Source: an uncultured Clostridia bacterium
Lineage (GTDB): Bacteria; Bacillota; Clostridia; Peptostreptococcales; Anaerovoracaceae
Direction of reading: 5' to 3'
DNA: 64,000 bases
Assembly: GCA_934255135.1 (NCBI GenBank)
Contig: CAKQMV010000003.1
Location: 62,001-126,000 of the forward strand
The translations under genes were made by a program, and so were the position numbers. Below, piece by piece: positions 60,432 to 64,000 of this stretch. The notes beneath the pieces were generated by a model. That model was not told where the DNA came from. It was given only the letters and a program-made list of their open reading frames with translations, and searched no databases. Each line of letters begins with the position of its first letter. Position 1 is the first letter of the stretch.

Positions 60432-61088
60432 CTAACCGTTCTTCTTCTCATAGTTTCCGATAATCTTAGAAAGCGGAATTGTGAGAATCATGTACGCAAT
60501 AGCTACGCCTATGTATGCTGGGAATGTCTCAAATGACTGAGAATTCCATAGCGCACCACGACGCAGAATTTCCGTTACTCCAACGAAGCTTAAAACTGCA
60601 GTCTCCTTGATGAGAGTAACAAACTCATTGCAGAATGCAGGAAGAATAATCTTGATAGCCTGTGGAATTATAATAAGTCTCATTGCCATTCCCTTAGGCA
60701 TTCCTAGCGATCTTGCAGCTTCCATCTGCCCCTTATCGACAGCCTGAAGTCCTGATCTTATAACCTCAGCCATATATGCCGCTGAATTAAGTCCGCAGAC
60801 GATTATTGCTGGCAAAACAAGCTCAGGCCATTTGAACATTACTCCGTTCGCCTGTAGAAGCTGCGGTATACCATAGGCCATGATGAGTGCCTGAACAACC
60901 ATTGGTGTTCCTCTTACTACATCAACATAAACTCCACAGATTCCTCTAAGAACCTTATTATCACTAAGTCTTGCAAGCGCAATCAGAAGACCGAATGTAG
61001 CACCAACAACAAGTGCAATCAGGCTGACACCAACAGTCGCCGAAATACCTTTGCACGCAATCTGAATACCCTTAAGATATAATTCCAT
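60432..61088 (-). CDS. Polar amino acid ABC transporter permease
   Basis: A 218-residue permease of the His/Glu/Gln type. LRGICGVYVDVVRGTPMVVQALIMAYGIPQLL and the coupling loop AARSLGMPKGMAMRLIIIPQAIKIILPAFCNEFVTLIKETAVLSFVG are typical. About five membrane helices. It probably works as a homodimer, since only one permease gene is present. Confidence 0.93.
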   Translation of the reverse strand: MELYLKGIQIACKGISATVGVSLIALVVGATFGLLIALARLSDNKVLRGICGVYVDVVRGTPMVVQALIMAYGIPQLLQANGVMFKWPELVLPAIIVCGLNSAAYMAEVIRSGLQAVDKGQMEAARSLGMPKGMAMRLIIIPQAIKIILPAFCNEFVTLIKETAVLSFVGVTEILRRGALWNSQSFETFPAYIGVAIAYMILTIPLSKIIGNYEKKNG

Positions 61089-61154
61089 CTTTACTCCTTA
61101 ATCAAACTTCAGTTATTTGTCTCTCTATGCTTCCTGTACATAAAAGCAATAACA

Positions 61155-61177
61155 GGGATCGGATTTCAGCCAATCCC
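61155..61177 (-). other. Intercistronic hairpin between binding protein and permease genes
   Basis: GGGATCGG (61155-61162) pairs with CCAATCCC (61170-61177), eight pairs including one G-U, with a 7-base loop. On the minus strand TGTTATTGCTTTT follows, so it may be a partial terminator or an RNA-end stabiliser, giving more binding protein than permease. Confidence 0.5.
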
Positions 61178-61206
61178 CATTATTATACTCTAATAATACA
61201 ATCAGA

Positions 61207-61980
61207 TTAGAACCACTTTGAAATCAGTTCATCGTATGTACCATTGTCCTTAATGTTCTTAAGTCCTGCATTAATCTTATCTGCAAGCTCAGAGTTACCC
61301 TTCTGAACTCCGAATGCGTAATGTTCCTTCTCGCCAATAGGATCGCCAACAATCTTAGCAACGCCTGGCTGCTTTGCAATGTAAGACTCAGTTACAGGCT
61401 TGTCGAGGATAATAGCATCGATATCTCCATTCTTGAGCTGAAGCATTGCATCGCTTACCTTGTCAAGAATTACAGCCTTTGCAATCTTACCATCCTTAGC
61501 AAGAGCATTAACCTCATCAGCGCCAGTTGTTCCAATCTGTCCAGCAACCTTCATGCTTGATGTAAGATCATCTACACCATTGATAGTGTTGTTCTTCTCA
61601 GCAACTACAAGCACAAGCTGACTCTCGAAATATGAATCTGAGAAATCCACCTTCTTCTGACGAGCTGGGTCATCAGCATTCATTCCAGCTGCGATAATAT
61701 CTGCTTCCTTTGACTCAAGTGATGGGATAAGTGAATCGAATCCGATATCCTTGTACTCAACCTTGAAGCCCTGATCCTCAGCAATAGCATTCAGAAGATC
61801 CATATCGAAGCCTGCAATATTTCCATCATCATCAGTTGTATCAAACGGTGGGAATGTCGCCTCAGTTACGGCAAGCAGTGTTTCCTCTTCGTCATCCGAG
61901 CTTCCGCATCCTGTAAGTGCGAATACTCCGCAAATCATCATAGTAGCAATTAATAGCTTAGCAATAATCTTCTTGTTCAT
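61207..61980 (-). CDS. Polar amino acid ABC transporter substrate-binding lipoprotein
   Basis: A 257-residue SBP family 3 protein. Signal peptide with lipobox (FALTGC), then EATFPPFDTTDDDGNIAGFDMDLLNAIAEDQG, the family-3 signature, and later VSDAMLQLKNGDIDAIILDKPVTESYI. The start is the ATG at 61980, with AAGGAG upstream; an ATG at 62001 would cover that site. The amino acid bound is not readable. First gene of the importer operon. Confidence 0.93.
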   Translation of the reverse strand: MNKKIIAKLLIATMMICGVFALTGCGSSDDEEETLLAVTEATFPPFDTTDDDGNIAGFDMDLLNAIAEDQGFKVEYKDIGFDSLIPSLESKEADIIAAGMNADDPARQKKVDFSDSYFESQLVLVVAEKNNTINGVDDLTSSMKVAGQIGTTGADEVNALAKDGKIAKAVILDKVSDAMLQLKNGDIDAIILDKPVTESYIAKQPGVAKIVGDPIGEKEHYAFGVQKGNSELADKINAGLKNIKDNGTYDELISKWF

Positions 61981-62069
61981 CGTTCCCTTCTCCTTTTTCA
62001 TTGTTATTTATATTCCCTTTTGTTTTATTTATACACATTTCTGTATATTTATTAGTTATTACGTTCATT

Positions 62070-62098
62070 ATAATAACACCACCTTTGTGTGAATGCAA
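62070..62098 (-). promoter_or_regulatory. Promoter of the amino acid importer
   Basis: On the minus strand TTGCAT (62098-62093), 17 bases, then TATTAT (62075-62070). The spacer is ideal and both boxes have one mismatch or so to consensus. Confidence 0.5.
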
Positions 62099-62162
62099 CA
62101 GTTTTTTGCATTTTTTTACAAATTATTTTATTTTTATGCACAATGGCATATTTCACCCCATT

Positions 62163-62196
62163 ACAAAAGCCCTTCAGAACACAATTCTGAAGGGCT
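62163..62196 (-). terminator. Terminator of the transketolase operon
   Basis: AGCCCTTCAGAA (62168-62179) and TTCTGAAGGGCT (62185-62196) form a perfect 12-pair stem, with TTTTG following on the minus strand. Confidence 0.85.
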
Positions 62197-62236
62197 CTAG
62201 CAATTTCACTATTAATATATATGCATATCAGACAGA

Positions 62237-63175
62237 TTATCCGCGAACCTTTCTTACTGCCTCACAGATATCCTCTGCAGTCATGCCATACTTCTTAAGA
62301 AGATCTGCTGGCTTTCCAGACTCTCCGAAAGTATCCTTCTGACCAACCATCTCAACTCTTACAGGACACTTCTGTACAACGACCTCTGCAACAGCGCCAC
62401 CGAGTCCGCCGAGAACTGAATGCTCCTCAGCAGTAACGATTGCACCCGTCTCAGTAGCAGCCTTAACGATAGCTTCCTCATCCAGAGGCTTTATAGTGTG
62501 CATATCGATTACTCTTACATCGATGCCCTCGCCTGCAAGAGTCTCTGCAGCGGCAAGCGCTTCAGCAACCATAAGACCTGTAGCAATTACTGTCACATCC
62601 TTACCGTCTCTAAGAGTGATTGACTTGCCAACCTTGAACTCCTGATTCTCATCATATATTACAGGAACATTAGATCTTCCAAGTCTTACATAAGCAGGAC
62701 CGTAAGTATCAACAACCTCTCCAAGAAGAGCCTTAGCACTTACAGCATCTGCAGGGTTAACAACCATCATTCCAGGAATCTCTCTCATAAGAGCAATATC
62801 CTCGAAAGTCTGATGACTCGCACCGTCCTCACCAACAGTGATTCCACCATGAGTAGCACAAACCTTTACGTTAGCACCAGTGTATCCGATTGAGTTTCTG
62901 ATAATCTCATACGCTCTTCCGGCAGCAAACATTGTAAATGAGCTTGCACATACAACCTTGCCTGAAAGCGCAATTCCAGCAGCCTCAGCATACATATCCT
63001 GCTCAGAAATACCGCACTCAACGAATCTCTCAGGGTAAGCCTTTTCAAAACCGTCAGTCTTGTTTGAACCCGAAAGGTCAGCACACATTACAACCAGCTC
63101 AGGTCTCTTAGCACCTTCCTCAACGAGGAATTCACCATAAGCCGCTCTTGTAGCAATCTTCTTTACATCTGCCAT
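62237..63175 (-). CDS. Transketolase, C-terminal subunit
   Basis: A 312-residue protein with the pyrimidine-binding and C-terminal domains of transketolase: SGSNKTDGFEKAYPERFVECGISEQDMYAEAAGIALSG with the catalytic Glu, then THGGITVGEDGASHQTFEDIALMREIPGMMVVNPAD, and AEEHSVLGGLGGAVAEVV. Together with the upstream subunit it moves two-carbon units between sugar phosphates. Its start overlaps the stop of the N-terminal subunit gene. It could be a transketolase-like enzyme for another sugar, but the context gives no hint. Confidence 0.93.
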   Translation of the reverse strand: MADVKKIATRAAYGEFLVEEGAKRPELVVMCADLSGSNKTDGFEKAYPERFVECGISEQDMYAEAAGIALSGKVVCASSFTMFAAGRAYEIIRNSIGYTGANVKVCATHGGITVGEDGASHQTFEDIALMREIPGMMVVNPADAVSAKALLGEVVDTYGPAYVRLGRSNVPVIYDENQEFKVGKSITLRDGKDVTVIATGLMVAEALAAAETLAGEGIDVRVIDMHTIKPLDEEAIVKAATETGAIVTAEEHSVLGGLGGAVAEVVVQKCPVRVEMVGQKDTFGESGKPADLLKKYGMTAEDICEAVRKVRG

Positions 63176-64000
63176 TACTTGTCACCTCCGAGTTCTTCAA
63201 TTGCAGCAGCAAGCTGCTCATCATTAGGAGCCTTACCGTGCCATCCAGCCTGATCTGACATAAATGAAACGCCGTGACCCTTGTGAGTCTTAGCGATAAT
63301 TACAGTTGGCTTGCCGCACTCGTGATCAACGCTATCAAGAGCCTCACAAAGCTCCTTGATGCTGTGTCCGTCGCAAACGATTGTATTAAATCCGAATGCC
63401 TCGAACTTATCGTCGATAGGAGTAACCTTCTTTACATCGTCAACATTTCCATCGATCTGAAGACCGTTCCAGTCAACGATAGCAACGAAGTTATCAAGCT
63501 TGTACTTAGCAGCTGACATAGCAGCCTCCCAGATGATTCCCTCCTGGAGCTCGCCGTCACCTGTGATGGCAAAAATCTTTGCTGATGATCCGTCCATCTT
63601 CTCTGCAATTGCCATTCCTACAGCTGCTGAGAATCCCTGTCCGAGTGATCCTGTTGACATCTCGATACCAGGAAGCTTGTTCATATTAGGGTGTCCCTGG
63701 AACTTTGAGTTAACCTGTCTTAGGCTCATCATCTCCTCAACAGGGTAGTAGCCTCTCTCACCGAGAGTTGCATAAAGTGCAGGAACAGCATGACCCTTAG
63801 AGAGTACAAGTCTGTCTCTTCCAGGCATATCAGGGTTCTTAGGATCGATATTCATGTGGTCAAAATATAGAGCAACAAGAATATCAGTTACTGAAAGTGA
63901 TCCGCCCGGATGGCCTGAAGCTGCGGCGTGAATCGCCTTAAGTGCATCAATTCTTACCTTGCGAGCTGTGTTCTCCAGCTCAGTGTAGTTTCTTTCTTTC
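63175..64000 (-). CDS. Transketolase, N-terminal subunit (5' end outside window)
   Basis: At least 275 codons, open to the window edge. The visible N-terminal part reads ELENTARKVRIDALKAIHAAASGHPGGSLSVTDILVALYFDHM, the transketolase start region. Then RDRLVLSKGHAVPALYA, MSTGSLGQGFSAAVGMAIAEK, and the thiamine-diphosphate motif ITGDGELQEGIIWEAAMSAA followed by DWNGLQIDG. The true start is a few codons beyond 64000; the internal ATG at 63855 would remove conserved sequence and is not the start. Confidence 0.93.
   Translation of the reverse strand, partial: KERNYTELENTARKVRIDALKAIHAAASGHPGGSLSVTDILVALYFDHMNIDPKNPDMPGRDRLVLSKGHAVPALYATLGERGYYPVEEMMSLRQVNSKFQGHPNMNKLPGIEMSTGSLGQGFSAAVGMAIAEKMDGSSAKIFAITGDGELQEGIIWEAAMSAAKYKLDNFVAIVDWNGLQIDGNVDDVKKVTPIDDKFEAFGFNTIVCDGHSIKELCEALDSVDHECGKPTVIIAKTHKGHGVSFMSDQAGWHGKAPNDEQLAAAIEELGGDK

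Noticed and set aside
63175..63855. Transketolase N-subunit starting at the ATG at 63855
   Set aside because: Conserved transketolase sequence (SGHPGGSLSVTDIL) continues in frame upstream to the window edge.
1..64000. Prophage, insertion sequence or defence island
   Set aside because: No integrase, transposase, phage structural, restriction or Cas-like gene was seen; gene content is metabolic and housekeeping throughout.

Overview
The window looks like a chromosomal segment of an anaerobic, low-to-mid G+C Gram-positive bacterium (Bacillota, class Clostridia). Supporting signs are strong AGGAGG-type ribosome binding sites, a T-box riboswitch, a selenocysteine system, one-piece clostridial-type PurL, butyrate kinase, formate-tetrahydrofolate ligase, a two-subunit transketolase and an FtsEX/EnvC/CtpA cluster. 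A member of the Anaerovoracaceae (Mogibacterium / oral Eubacterium group) is a guess, not a result. Almost everything from 16.7 kb to the end is on the minus strand, so that is probably the leading strand. I see no phage, insertion sequence, CRISPR array or defence system.

Layout. 1-3.6 kb is a selenium locus: tRNA-Sec and the start of selA on the minus strand, divergent selD whose own active site is a UGA selenocysteine codon, then cysK and a LysR regulator of the selenium-associated type. 3.7-9.3 kb is the aspartate-family locus: threonine synthase with a coupled HTH-ACT protein (minus) facing homoserine dehydrogenase, aspartate kinase and aspartate-semialdehyde dehydrogenase (plus). 9.3-10.2 kb carries no convincing gene and is packed with four unrelated small repeat families and several hairpins; it is the least explained part of the window. 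10.2-16.7 kb holds two small Cys-containing proteins, an HD-domain protein, purine nucleoside phosphorylase, a MarR regulator with an acyl-CoA-synthetase-like enzyme, and a T-box-controlled branched-chain amino acid carrier.

16.7-28.9 kb holds a uracil/xanthine permease, an iron-sulfur aldo-keto reductase with a DUF1847 partner, a flavodoxin-like reductase, a PepD dipeptidase, formate-THF ligase and a four-gene peptide/nickel-type ABC importer with a double ATPase. 29.1-40.5 kb is one long purine operon, purE-C-F-M-N-O-H-D-L. It uses an archaeal-type IMP cyclohydrolase (PurO) beside a stand-alone AICAR transformylase, and a PurF lacking the N-terminal cysteine nucleophile. Formate-THF ligase nearby can supply the formyl groups used by PurN and PurH.

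40.7-50 kb has butyrate kinase, an aminotransferase facing a DUF1015 protein, a sodium:alanine-type symporter, 3-dehydroquinate dehydratase beside a collapsed transporter pseudogene, an F420-ligase-like protein and tRNA-Ser. 50-59.5 kb is a run of ten closely packed genes, ftsE-ftsX-envC-recJ-ctpA-sfp-recX-rmuC-phosphoesterase-lipid kinase, joining cell-wall remodelling and DNA repair. 59.7-62 kb is a polar amino acid ABC importer, and the window ends inside a split transketolase.

The sequence contains well-known systems in unusual combinations. I did not find a convincing large undescribed system. The best candidates for something new are the structured, repeat-rich intergenic block at 9.3-10.2 kb and the altered PurF/PurO purine pathway.
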